Shown piece after piece: positions 46,828 through 57,314 of a stretch of 64,000 bases of DNA. The notes under the pieces were generated by a model. It saw nothing but the letters and a program-made list of their open reading frames with translations, was not told the origin of the DNA and ran no database searches. The stretch spans positions 31,433 through 95,432 of the forward strand of contig QEAR01000079.1 in NCBI GenBank assembly GCA_006535965.1, in the 5' to 3' direction. Within the stretch, counting starts at the first letter, position 1. Every line of letters starts with the position of its first letter. Source of the stretch: Spizellomyces sp. 'palustris'. Taxonomy: Eukaryota > Chytridiomycota > Chytridiomycetes > Spizellomycetales > Spizellomycetaceae. A program made the translations under genes and the position numbers.

Positions 46828-47553
46828 ATGGCCCCCACGGACAAGAAGACCAAGAAGAGCACCCTTAACGAGGTGGGTACTGCCGTTTGAGGGAACCTAT
46901 GCTCGGTTTGGAATCGACGTTTAATTTGAATTTTGCTGTTCTTCTTGCAGGTGGTGACCCGTGAATACACAATCCATCTCCACAAGCATGTCTTTGGAAA
47001 GTGAGTGTGGATATCTTGTCAGAACAGTGTGGGCGGGACGATGGGGTTGTGGCGAGGTGGTTGGGATCTTTAGCGACTGAAGGATAAGCTGGGAATTCGT
47101 GGACCATGCGAATGTCGGAGACTGTCTGGGCAGAGCAAAGGGCTTCGAGATCGATTTTGAGGAAGAGGGCCTTGTCACAACGGGCGAATAGTGTCTAACC
47201 ACCCGTCCCTTTACATCTTAGGACCTTCAAGAAGCGTGCACCAACTGCCGTCAAGGCGATCCGCGAATTTGCCCACAAGACCATGGGTACCTCTGACGTG
47301 CGTCTTGAGCCTTCTTTGAACAAGGCTGTGTGGGCCAGGGGTATCAAGTCTGTCCCTCATCGCATTCGTGTGCGTCTCTCCCGGCGCCGCAATGACACCG
47401 AGGACGCAAAAGAAAAGCTTTACACTCTTGTGAGCTTTGTTGCTGTTACGAACTTTAAGGGTGAGTTTCCAGCGCATGGTTGACATGGGGACTGTATACT
47501 TACGTTATTTTTACGTTTGTAAAGGTCTTCAGACTCAGACTGTTGAGGAATAA
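46828..47553 (+). CDS. RPL31: Cytosolic 60S ribosomal protein eL31
   Basis: Exons 46828-46872, 46951-47000, 47222-47460 and 47525-47553 give 120 residues, normal for eL31, which sits at the nascent-chain exit tunnel. Visible landmarks are a Lys-rich start ([10 protein letters not shown]), [71 protein letters not shown] and [15 protein letters not shown]. The last intron ends in gtAAAG. The first coding exon has only 15 codons, as is typical for ribosomal protein genes, and the 220-nt second intron is long for this window. Confidence 0.97.
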
Positions 47554-48103
47554 GCTTGTTTGTCTTGTGACGGGGGAATTGTTGAGACAAATATAATCGG
47601 CTTTGTACACATCTCTTGGAAAACTTTTTTCTTTTTTGCATACCGAAGTGATGGTAGTCTGGAAGTGATTCCAGTCTTGTCCAAGTGTAGGTGCTAGTTT
47701 CTAATTATTGTACCTGAACCTGAGCAGTACGTGGCGACCACAGCATATGCCTAGAACGATCATGAGGTACGATGAATGAGGATCAGCGAATGCCTACTGT
47801 ATGGGTACTGTGCAATATGGGTGATTGCACAGGAAAGGATCGCCAGGTTATCACATAACCTCCTGTATTCTACGGAAGGAACGCATAGCCAGAGAGCATC
47901 TGCATCTGTTTGCCACAGGAGATATTCAGTGGAGATCAGGGTTCTATTATTTATTAAGATTAACATGTCACAACTGTCCCAAACTCTGCCAAGCACTCTA
48001 CGATCTGTCCATATTTTCGTAACTGCTCCCTCTTTACTTATGGGTATCACCTTCGGCTTCCAAGACACAGACAGATAGGAAACAAATAGAGAATACCCGA
48101 GCT
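47554..48103. other. Convergent intergenic region
   Basis: 550 bp between the ends of the eL31 and G-alpha genes. Only short frames without domain similarity; no repeat or RNA gene recognised. Confidence 0.35.
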
Positions 48104-49234
48104 TTACATGAGACCACAATCCCGAAGGTTGGTCTGAATGATAATATCGTTTACAGCAGCCATCACAAACTTGATCTGTGTGGTGTCTGTTGCACAAGTG
48201 AAATGCGTGTAGATTTGCTTTTGGTCACTTTGGTTCAGCGAGACGAAGCGGTTGAGAATGTACTCGCAGGCAGCATCGTAGTTGTCACCACCCGGGTAGT
48301 CGGGGAAGTACTTGCCCATAGGACTCTTTGGCAACTTTTCCCTAAACAAGTCAATCTTGTTCAGGAAGAGAATGATTGAGGTCTTGACGAACCATCGGCT
48401 GTTGCAAATGGAGTCAAAGAGGGTCAAAGCTTCTTGCATACGGTTGACCGTCTCATCCTCGACCAACACCTGATCGTACTCGGAAATAGCAACCAAGAAG
48501 ACGATGGCGGTAACTTCCTCGAAGCAGTGGATCCACTTCTTTCGCTCCGACCGTTGACCACCGACATCAAACATACGGTAGGTGAGATCACCAATGTGGA
48601 AGGTGTTTTCCGTAATACCCGTGGTCTTGACACGAGAGCGCAACACATCTTGGTCGGTAGGGACGTAGTCGGGAGCAGCAATACGGTCAATAGAGTCAAA
48701 ATAGTACTTTGCCGAGTCATTGAGCTGGTATTCACGGCTTCGTGCAAAACAGGCTTGCACACCATCATCCACCCACAACGACTTGACGGCAGCTGCAACC
48801 TCGGGAGGGAATACTTCAGCTTCAATTTGATGGGGAAGTTCCATAATGACCGCTCGGTGCATTTCGTTGGCGGGATTCGACAGGGCGATTCCCATGTTTT
48901 GCATCGCCTCCAAAATGACCCGCATGGACTGGACAGTGTTGCTAAAAACGATTTCCCTGAATGTTTCTCGCTCTTCGTTGCTGTATCCATTGTCGTGGAT
49001 AAGCTTCATCTGTTTGAGAATGGTACTCTTGCCAGATTCACCAGCACCTTGAGACAAAAAAAATGTGAGGTTCCGTCCACCTTGTGTTATGGAGACTATT
49101 TTCAAAAAAAACCTACCCAGCAAAAGCATCTTGACTTCATTGCGCATGTTGACCTTTTCTTTCTTGAGGGCATTGTCAATTTCGTCGTTCTTGCGCTTAT
49201 TCTCCTTCTCTTCGGCGCTCATGAAGCAACCCAT
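48104..49234 (-). CDS. Heterotrimeric G-protein alpha subunit (Gi/Gpa1-like)
   Basis: Two exons (49117-49234 and 48104-49047) give 353 residues, the standard length. MGCFMS offers Gly2 for myristoylation and Cys3 for palmitoylation. G-box motifs are all present: GAGESGKST (P-loop), DVLRSRVKTTGI (switch I, Arg and Thr), DVGGQRSERKKW (switch II, catalytic Gln), FLNKIDLF (NKxD) and TCATDT. The C-terminus ends CGLM, with the Cys at -4 that pertussis toxin modifies in Gi-type proteins. The intron (49048-49116) is 69 nt and has no in-frame stop, so an unspliced reading would be 376 residues. Receptors and effectors are unknown; the PAS receptor nearby is not a GPCR. Confidence 0.96.
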   Translation of the reverse strand: MGCFMSAEEKENKRKNDEIDNALKKEKVNMRNEVKMLLLGRFFLKIVSITQGGRNLTFFLSQGAGESGKSTILKQMKLIHDNGYSNEERETFREIVFSNTVQSMRVILEAMQNMGIALSNPANEMHRAVIMELPHQIEAEVFPPEVAAAVKSLWVDDGVQACFARSREYQLNDSAKYYFDSIDRIAAPDYVPTDQDVLRSRVKTTGITENTFHIGDLTYRMFDVGGQRSERKKWIHCFEEVTAIVFLVAISEYDQVLVEDETVNRMQEALTLFDSICNSRWFVKTSIILFLNKIDLFREKLPKSPMGKYFPDYPGGDNYDAACEYILNRFVSLNQSDQKQIYTHFTCATDTTQIKFVMAAVNDIIIQTNLRDCGLM

Positions 49235-50143
49235 TTTGTTCAGTGTGTGCTTGGGTGAAGGGTTTTAGAAAGGAACGGTATGCGAACTACAAGGGCGGAG
49301 TTAGTATCAAGCTTGTGAATGACCAGGGCCAAGGCAGCCACACAGCGGAAGTCTTTCTGCAATTCTGCAAAAAGTCCAAGCAAAATGAACGTCCGACGGA
49401 CGTCACACTACTTGCTGCGTTGTCGCAAGAAAGAGGCACAGGATTTGTAAACTCACCAGAAGGATATTACTCTCGTGGATTGAGCAGTCAAACTTTGCGC
49501 CAGGCGAAGGTATGCAGTTCAAAGAACACTGCGGGAGTTGGAAAGCAAAGAAGGGCCGGGCTTTAAGCCTTTGTTTTAGGAAAAGGTTTGAAATACGGCA
49601 GAAATCTTGACAACAACAAATATTCACACAGGAAACGGATCCCACCTGAGGAGAAACTACGTACTGGGGGGAGTTGTGGGAAGAGGATGGGAATTAGAGA
49701 AGCGCTATTGTTTGTGCAAATAAGTGGCGCGAGGTAAACAAATCCATTAACCCCCGCCCATTGTGGCCGTCGGGTGATTGGGGCCTGCCGGGCCAAGATT
49801 ATGAGCATAAGCCGCGACTTGAACGGACACATTGTCGAATAGATTTAAAAATAGGAAACTCAAAAATAACTAGAGATATCGGTCGACATCAACAGTGTCT
49901 CTGCTACACAAAAGCTGCTGTACAGGAGCCTTGGATTTGTTGCAACAAAGGTGGTAAATGCAGTTGCCCCCCACCCAACAAGTTGCCCTCTTGTGTTGTA
50001 AACTCCGACTTGAACGCGGCAGCATCTCGTAAGCAATCATCAAGCCAGGTCACTTCAATTCGATTATTATAATACAATTTTGAATCATACGCCCCCAAGA
50101 AACAAACTGACCAAATCCAACCGTAAGCATGGAGCGATCTCGC
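49235..50143. other. Intergenic region upstream of the G-alpha gene
   Basis: 909 bp between two minus-strand genes; the G-alpha promoter must lie here. Frames in the region (for example 49243-49566 plus) have no recognised domain. Nothing else seen. Confidence 0.35.
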
Positions 50144-51782
50144 TCACCGCAATCCTAAACCACGTGCAGTTTTCAAAAAGACGGACATGAGCCAGCCAGC
50201 GTTCTCCTCATCACTATCAACATCTTCCATATTTCCATTGCCATTTTCTTCGCAGACGTTTTCCTCATCGCTATCAACATCTTCCATATTTTCATTGCCA
50301 TTTTCTTCCCAGAGATCTGCCGTCTTCTTGCTTTCCTCCATTTTGTTGGCTAGAGAATTTTGTGGCGGTCCATCCACCTTTGGCGGCCAAGGGGCCTCCT
50401 TCAAAGGTGTGAGTACAAGCGTCCGATGCCTCTTTGTTGCCCTAGAAGGTTTTTCGGTAAAGACCGTCGCATGGTCACCTTCTTCCATTGTGGATTGGGA
50501 GGACCTCTTACGCTTTCCAGCGCTCTCTGGATAACGTGATGGAAGAGAATCTACTTGCATGACATCCTGGCTCTGCGAAAAGTCTGGCTGAGGAATAGGA
50601 CCTCTGGTGACCCTGGGGCTTCGCCCTGTGGTGGTCAAAGCGGCAATTCTCGCAGAGGCCCGAGTTGGCGTTTTGATGGGACGAGGAGACGGGGGGCAGC
50701 CAGACTCTCCTTCGTCCTTTATCAGATGATCAACAGCATCCTGGCAACGTGGTGGGCTTCCCGTTGATGCCAGCTGTTTTTGCTCATCAGCAGCCAATTG
50801 CTCCATGTTACCATTATGTTTTGGCTTGCGGGCTGACCCTCGAGCAGCGGATCTAGTTGGAGTGCGCTGTGTACTCAACATTTCTTCCGTACCAGCGTCC
50901 ACATTTGGCGGCGTGATTGCATCGTCGGAAGGTTCTTTTGGTGATCCGTCGTTCTTGGGTTTACGCGCCGACCGAGCTGCCGTCAATTTGGATTTTGACG
51001 GAGTAGTTGGGACATCATCAGCCTGCGTTTCCTTCATATCATCACTGGCAGCTGAGACGTCATCGAATGGTGAAGGGTCTGTAATGGACCCGGGTTTCAA
51101 CGTGTTTTCCACCGAGAGAAGCGCGCCTGTGAATTCTCCATTGTTCTTGCGTGCAAAATCATCGGACATGCTTCCGGTGGTTAAGCGGCGGCTTTTGCGC
51201 GTAGGAGTCCTTGGAGCCTTGCGGCCAGGGACGTTGTCCTGTCCGTTGATTTCACCAGAAATCGGTTCGAACAGAGCCTTCCTTGCCTTTACATCGGGCC
51301 ACTCGGGACGTACCAAATGTCCATCACTGTCTTCCTCAAACCCATTTTTCAATTCAGCGAATGTAGCTCTGGTCACCCTTCTGGCTGCGATAGCCGCTCT
51401 GCGTGAGGGTGTCATGGGAGGTTTGAGCATGTTTCGGGTGATCTTTGGTTCAAGCTTCTTTTGAACTTTTCCCACTTCTGGTCCTTCATACGTCGCAATG
51501 CGGTTGCGCACAACCGGAGGAATAACGGGAGGCGCTACTGCGTACTTTTGGTCTAGGTTTGAGTGCAAAAGACGCACCACCTCGGAAACTGATTTTCCCC
51601 CTCGCATTCCTCGAGGACGGCCGACATTTTGTTGGGCGGCATTAAATACTTGCTGCTTCTTGGGCAGTGATTGGCCAGTGCTGTGCGAGTTTTGCTAGGT
51701 GTCGGACAGAGTTGCGCCGATCAGGAAAGAGCGTGATGTTTCAGGCACACTGATTCAGAGGACCTACCTCGTCGGACGGCAT
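50144..51782 (-). CDS. Charged, largely disordered probable nuclear protein
   Basis: I do not recognise a family. Exons 51768-51782 (15 nt) and 50144-51694 give 521 residues. The first 120 residues look partly ordered (VSEVVRLLHSNLDQKY, PPVVRNRIATYEGPEVGKV, PSRRAAIAARRVTRATF). The rest alternates basic TPT/SAR-type blocks (TPTRKSRRL, RSARKPKND, TPTRSAARGSARKPK, TPTRASARIAAL) with acidic spacers; four copies of a TP(T/S)RxxxR-like motif are visible. A KRKR-type nuclear localisation signal lies near residue 395. Close to the end is a tandem duplication of a 19-residue acidic unit with EDVDSDEEN. The composition suggests a chromatin or mitotic protein with CDK sites, but that is inference. The 5' end is inferred from splice signals. 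Confidence 0.7.
50201..50314 (-). repeat. 57-nt tandem duplication in the coding sequence (19 residues x 2)
   Basis: Two adjacent 57-nt units (50201-50257 and 50258-50314) differ at a handful of positions and encode the repeated core NMEDVDSDEEN. The period is a multiple of three, so the frame is kept. Confidence 0.85.
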
Positions 51783-53027
51783 CTGTCGTTTGATGTGTTT
51801 CTGAGGCAATGCAGACAATGTCGCGTTTCAGCGACAAGTATGATGCGGAAAGCAAGCCCTAATTGTTGCTCCGAAAAAAAAAAAGTTGGAGCTGGGGGAG
51901 GTGTGAAGGAAACGTCTGTGGGGTTGTCCGAATGACGCGCTTTACGGACACGTACGCGAACTGACTGTCCATTGCCATTTTTGGATGGTCCGCAGGGGGC
52001 CAGTTGGGGGCCGTTTCCACAGTTGCTTTGTGAAGATCCTACTGGAACTTTGGCTGGAGAAGGAAGGCTGGCTGGGCAATGTCATATAATCCCACAAAGC
52101 CATTCAGCATGCTAGATGTTGCGGCATTTTGAATGGAGAATATCAGCCGTTATTTATTCTCATCACGAAATGATGGATATGTTAATCACGCTACTAAGCT
52201 CTAGATCTCAAACTGAGCTTAGTATAAACGTTGGTTATATGCTGCTATGGGTGTGTCCTGCATGCTGCCTGGAACAGGACAGTCACAAATGGACGCCCAC
52301 TTTCTTCCCTTTATGACAATTGTCCGCCTAGGCAGGCCAATGTTTACATGTTGCATGTGGAGAATGCTAAACATATCAGAAGGATAGTTTCAGTTTAATG
52401 AATAAGACATTGGTTTGTTTCCTGCTCCGCATTGCAGGCAGTACTGCGGTCATGTCCTTGGTTGCCCTCCTTATCGTCTGCTCTCCGCGCACATGGCTGC
52501 TTCCAAGTCATTGTTGGCAGGCTTCCATTTGTCGATATTCCTTCCTGGAATTTTCCCGATGTAGTATGTGCACTGGCGGTATTCCCACTCCGTACTTGAT
52601 TGCAATGTTTTATCGCCTCTCTCGCCTCATAGAGCAGGTGTTATATTTATCTTGCAAGGTACTTGTCGCCTCTCTCGCCTCATAGAGCAGGTGTTACATT
52701 TATCTTGCAAGGTACTTGTCGCCTGGAACCATGTAGTGGGCCATCCTAATATAAGCAACATCTCGCTCGCAATAATCATCGGTGCAATAATTCGAATTCA
52801 TCATAGAAAGACAGGTATTGGGGTGATCTGTGCCATTAACACCGCTCGCCGGCTTTCTTCCTGACGATTAAATCATTGTAAAGGGAACAAATATCATCAT
52901 TTCCGATCACAATGAGTGACCATATGTGAACAGGAATTCAAATGCTTCGAAGCAGGTGCCCAACGGGAACGTAGCCAGAGTATTGAAAATAGTAACGATT
53001 CAACGGCGTAACAAAAGCGGCTACTAT
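51783..53027. other. Intergenic region with a 53-bp tandem duplication
   Basis: 1.25 kb between two minus-strand genes. Short hydrophobic frames (for example 52398-52685 plus) lack domains and cross the tandem repeat with a frame change, so they are probably not genes. Confidence 0.4.
52613..52718. repeat. 53-bp tandem duplication
   Basis: Units 52613-52665 and 52666-52718 begin TCGCCTCTCTCGCCTCATAG and end GCAAGGTACTTG; I see a single difference (ttatattt versus ttacattt). The start of a third unit (TCGCCT) follows. The duplication is therefore recent. Confidence 0.92.
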
Positions 53028-54556
53028 CTATCGGCCCTCCTTCTCTCGTTCTTTGTTTTTATCCTTGATTGTGTACGCCCCGTAGCTTCTTTGTGGATCA
53101 AACACTTCCCACCGGCTGGCGGGAAATATGTGCTTATTCTTTTCATACCAGGCGCGCTCGAGAATTTTACCCGCATGTGACTGGAAACGGAAGCAACAAT
53201 AAGAAATCTCGTTAACTGATATGCCGCCAAGATGACCGCACCTCTTCAGTCTCGATTGTCGCATCGTTAACAAGCCGCACATCATCATGCACGTCAAAGG
53301 AGAATAGCGGCCCAGACTTTCCACGGGTTTTGTTCACTATGAAGTCATAGAATGTATAATGCTGCACGGAAAACAAGAGACCGTAATAGCAGTTAGAATT
53401 CGTGCCCAATACGCAAGCCTTCCTTGAGGGCTACCTACATGTGGTATGATCAAATCTTCCTTGACGTACATCAAGTTGTCAACATTGACTCCCCGGAGTT
53501 CGTGCCATTGCTGACGACAGTTTTCTAGGAACTGCCCAATCGAATCACCCTTTTTGCATTCAACCTGTTTCCGATGACCTGTGCCATCCCAATAACTGTA
53601 CGTTATCAGAATTTTGTCCTCTGAAGACGATGTGAGACAAAAGATTCGGAAGTAAAGAAAAGTGTTCCTGGCATACTTTTGATCCGTTCTTGCTTTTCGA
53701 GCCATTCCTCTTTCAAACTTTCCCTCTGTTTCCTCTCCTCCTCTTCCCGCTCCCTGTCCGGCAGAAAGCTAGTATCGACAGCAGGATCTTTCTTTATTTT
53801 CTTCTTCGGTTTTTCATCTGTCTCTGGTTGGACGAAATTCCTTGTGAGCATCCAAGGTGAATTTCGGATTGAAAACAAGGATTTCACACGGCGGCCCTCA
53901 GTGAGAAGATTAAGATTCTCATGTCAAGTGCAAAGGTTGCATATGATCAAGGAAGTAATACGATACATTACGATCATCATCATCGGGCAGCCGCATGTCC
54001 CAGCTCTCGCTGATTACCTTCGTTGTTCGTTTCTTCATCTTCACCGTCCTCACCGTCTAAATCAAAAGACAGTTTTATCTTCTCCTTCTTCTTTTTGCGT
54101 TTTTGCTTCAGCCTAACAGTGAATCATGACGTAGTAAGTCCTTGTGCTTGAGTAGTAACTTGGAAGTCACCCGCACTTACAGAGCTGCTTGCTCCTTCTC
54201 AATATCCTCTCGTCTCTTCTGATCCAAGCTCTCTCTGATCCTCTGGAAGTCTTCAAGTTGAACCAAGCCGATAGTTTGCCGCTTCAGCTCGCTATCCACC
54301 CAATCATTCTGGGCAACAAATTTATCTGCGCCTATATGAACTTGTTTCTCCTGTGCAATGCGTCATACAAGAGGATCGGATCTTTCTGAAGTTAGTCATA
54401 TGAAGGGACAAGATTCACCCGAGGCAAAAAATCCTATTCTCAAACCTTGGCGATCCGATCTTTTTGATTCTGGAAGTCTGCCATCATCATCTTGCGTTGA
54501 TTCTCAAGCATCGCAGCCCGAGATGCTTCCGACCCTGCTCCCTTATATTCTGCCAT
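53028..54556 (-). CDS. XAP5/FAM50 family nuclear protein
   Basis: FAM50A is a spliceosome-associated nuclear protein; XAP5 in algae and animals also regulates ciliary or circadian gene expression. The start [20 protein letters not shown] is the family signature. Next come [35 protein letters not shown] and a long basic helix ([20 protein letters not shown]). The conserved C-terminal half shows [74 protein letters not shown] and [18 protein letters not shown]. Several short introns break the frame. The N-terminal Met is 185 bp from the ATM1 start on the other strand. Confidence 0.95.
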
Positions 54557-54741
54557 ATCTGTTTAAGATTGCCTTGTTTTCCGTCAGAACTTTTAATATG
54601 GTGATTCGCCCAATGCAACAAAGGTTCTACCCCATTTGTGGTCGTTATTGGGCATGTTACCACAGTAACAGGCAAATGACTCACTCGATGTGATAAGATC
54701 GTTCCGAACTCTCATGTCTCGGTCTATAGCGAAATAACACA
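54557..54741. promoter_or_regulatory. Compact divergent promoter between XAP5 and ATM1
   Basis: Only 185 bp separate the two start codons, so the core promoters and both leaders must be packed together here. No TATA box recognised. Confidence 0.45.
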
Positions 54742-57215
54742 ATGCATCGACCAGGCTTTAACCCTTCGGGGTTACGCCCGGTTTATCAATGCTCAAAAGA
54801 GCTATTTGCAAGAAGAGGCATTTTTAACTCATGGGTATGCGATATTTTTGCTGGGCGATACCCTATATCAAGAAATGTTCACAAGTCCTCTTAGCCACGC
54901 CGCTCTGTTTCTCTGGAACGTCTACGTTGCTCCTCGAGTCTGATACAAGGATCCAAAAACAAGAAGCGTCTGTTTACGCCGGTTTGTTATTGTACCCTTC
55001 GATTGCTAGACGTCAGCCGGGTGAATAACACAGGCATGGCCAGGTTGTTACCACATTTTTGCATATTCGAACGACGGCAAGCGAAGCCGTAGAGACAAAG
55101 GAAAAGACGCCACCGAGCACATCACCACCAGCCGCTTCATATGTACGATCCTATCCTGAACCAGGAACTCGAGCGGCGGATTGGCAAATTGTCAAGGAAC
55201 TGACTGCGTACCTTTGGCCAAAGGGCGAGCCAGGGATAAAAGCGAGAGTGATTGTTGCGTTATCATTGTTGATAGGAGGCAAAGTTTTAAATGTCAACAT
55301 TCCTATTCTATTCAAACACGTAGTGGATATCCTCCAGCCTATACCAGGGGCTACAGTTATGACCGTAGCTGGTACAGTTCTCCTTGGATATGGGGCGGCC
55401 CGGCTGGGATCATCTTTGTTCCAGGAATTGAGGACTGCTGTCTTTGGTCGAGTTGCACAACGTGCAATAAGAAGCGCTGCCTGCAGTATCTTTTACCACA
55501 TGTTACGGCTGGATTTGAGTTTTCACCTTAATCGACAAACTGGCGGACTGGTTCGGGCTATTGATCGAGGCACTAAAGGAATTAACCAGATTCTCTCCTC
55601 GATGGTATTCCATGTCGTTCCTACCGCACTCGAAATTTCGATGGTTTGCGGTATTCTTGCCTATAGCTTCGGTTCGGCGTACGCAGCAGTCACATTAGGG
55701 ACAATGGGCACATACGCTGCTTTCACCTTTGCAACTACCAGTTGGCGCGTTAAATTTCGCCAACAAATGAATGCTGCTGATAATAAAGCTGCGTCAACGG
55801 CGACGGATGCTCTCCTCAATTTTGAAGCTGTGAAATATTTCACAAATGAGCGCTTCGAAATGAAGAGGTATGACCAATCCCTGGCAAAGTACGAACAAGC
55901 AGCGATCAAATCTGTCACATCGCTGGCGTATTTGAACGCAGGACAGAGTGCCATCTTCTCTGTGGCTCTGACGACTATGATGTGGATGGCTGCTCAGGGC
56001 ATCATCGCGGGATCGTTGACAGTTGGAGATCTAGTTATGGTAAACGGTCTCCTGTTCCAGCTATCGATGCCCTTGAACTTCCTTGGCACAGTATACCGCG
56101 AAACACGCCAGAGCCTCATTGATATGGACACGATGTTCCGCCTTCGTCATGTCCAGCCTCAGATTACAACACCTCCAAACGCTCCTCCCTTGGTTCTTCG
56201 GAAAGGAGGAGAAATACAATTGAAAGATGTCCAATTCGCTTACCACTCCAGTCGTCCCATCCTCAACGGTGTCGATATTACCATTCCGGCAGGAAAGAGT
56301 GTAGCTTTCGTCGGTCCAAGTGGATGTGGTAAATCGACAATTCTACGACTGCTGTTTCGCTTCTTCGATCCACAGCGTGGGTCCATCACGATTGATGGGG
56401 AAGATATTCGAGGGGTCAGTTTGGAAAGCCTGAGGCAGTCCATGGGGGTCGTGCCGCAAGATACCATCCTGTTCAACCAAACGATATATTACAATATTCT
56501 CTATGGGCGACCTGATGCTACCAGAGAGGAAGTGGAGGAAGCTGCACGAAAGGCAAGAATCCACGACGTCATCATAAACAACTTTCCTGAAGGATACGAA
56601 ACCAAAGTCGGGGAACGAGGATTGATGATTAGTGGCGGTGAAAAGCAAAGGGTTCAGCTTGCACGAACCTTTTTGAAGGTTCGCCGATATTGTGTATTGC
56701 TCAGCACCACTCATTCCAAACTTCTGATTCTTCCTTTGCCATCATAGAACCCGCCAATAATGCTCTTTGACGAAGCAACATCTGCCTTGGATCAATCGAC
56801 GGAGACTGCCATTATGACGACCATTCGCGAGTTCCTGCACGACCCACATCCAGCGACACAGGCAGCTGGATTGGGGTCGCGAACCGCTATTTTCATCGCG
56901 CATCGTCTGCGTACGATTATGGATTGTGATCTAATTGTCGTCATGAAAGAGGGACACGTTGCAGAATCTGGGACACACGACGAACTGCTTCTCAAAGGCG
57001 GAGTGTATGCGAGCATGTGGAAAGCACAGCAGGAAGGATCTGGCTCCGATGATGTGGAGAGGGAAGAGCCCGAGAGAGTCGAAGAAGAAGACGCAATATG
57101 CGGAAGGAGGAAGGCAACAAAGGACCAAAGTGAAGAGAGCAGCCGCGACCCAGCAGCCGGCGGCAAGGAGCCAGCCGTACTACCTGAACTGCCAACGTCT
57201 ACGCCTAGCTCATGA
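54742..57215 (+). CDS. ATM1: Mitochondrial ABC half-transporter Atm1 (ABCB7)
   Basis: Inner-membrane exporter that sends a sulfur or Fe-S intermediate from the matrix for cytosolic Fe-S assembly. Exons 54742-54834, 54873-54971, 55044-56678 and 56748-57215 give 764 residues. The first exon encodes a mitochondrial presequence ([17 protein letters not shown], then FARRGIF). The membrane domain includes [39 protein letters not shown] and [17 protein letters not shown], all typical of Atm1. The nucleotide-binding domain has GPSGCGKST (Walker A), [14 protein letters not shown] (Q-loop), [15 protein letters not shown] (signature), [12 protein letters not shown] (Walker B) and AHRLRT (H-loop). All ATPase motifs are intact. 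The tail after the domain is a charged, disordered extension. The intron between exons 2 and 3 uses a GTTTAC donor, so that junction is the least certain. Confidence 0.94.
54760..54775 (+). other. UUCG tetraloop hairpin 19 nt downstream of the ATM1 start codon
   Basis: TAACCC TTCG GGGTTA forms a perfect 6-bp stem closed by a C(UUCG)G loop, an exceptionally stable RNA hairpin, within the first coding exon. Confidence 0.55.
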
Positions 57216-57238
57216 TACACAGTCAGATCCCCATTGCG

Positions 57239-57252
57239 TATATATATATATA
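57239..57252. repeat. Short (TA)7 dinucleotide run between convergent genes
   Basis: TA repeated seven times followed by AAAAG in the 99-bp gap between ATM1 and dynamitin; likely part of an AT-rich 3' end signal. Confidence 0.6.
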
Positions 57253-57314
57253 AAAGTTTACACTAGGTCAACAATACTATGCTGCATTGTGGTTTACCTG
57301 ATTCCAGGTTCCCC

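Noticed and set aside
52398-52864. Overlapping hydrophobic plus-strand frames
   Set aside because: They cross the 53-bp tandem duplication in different frames, so the duplication explains their similarity to each other; no signal of a real gene.
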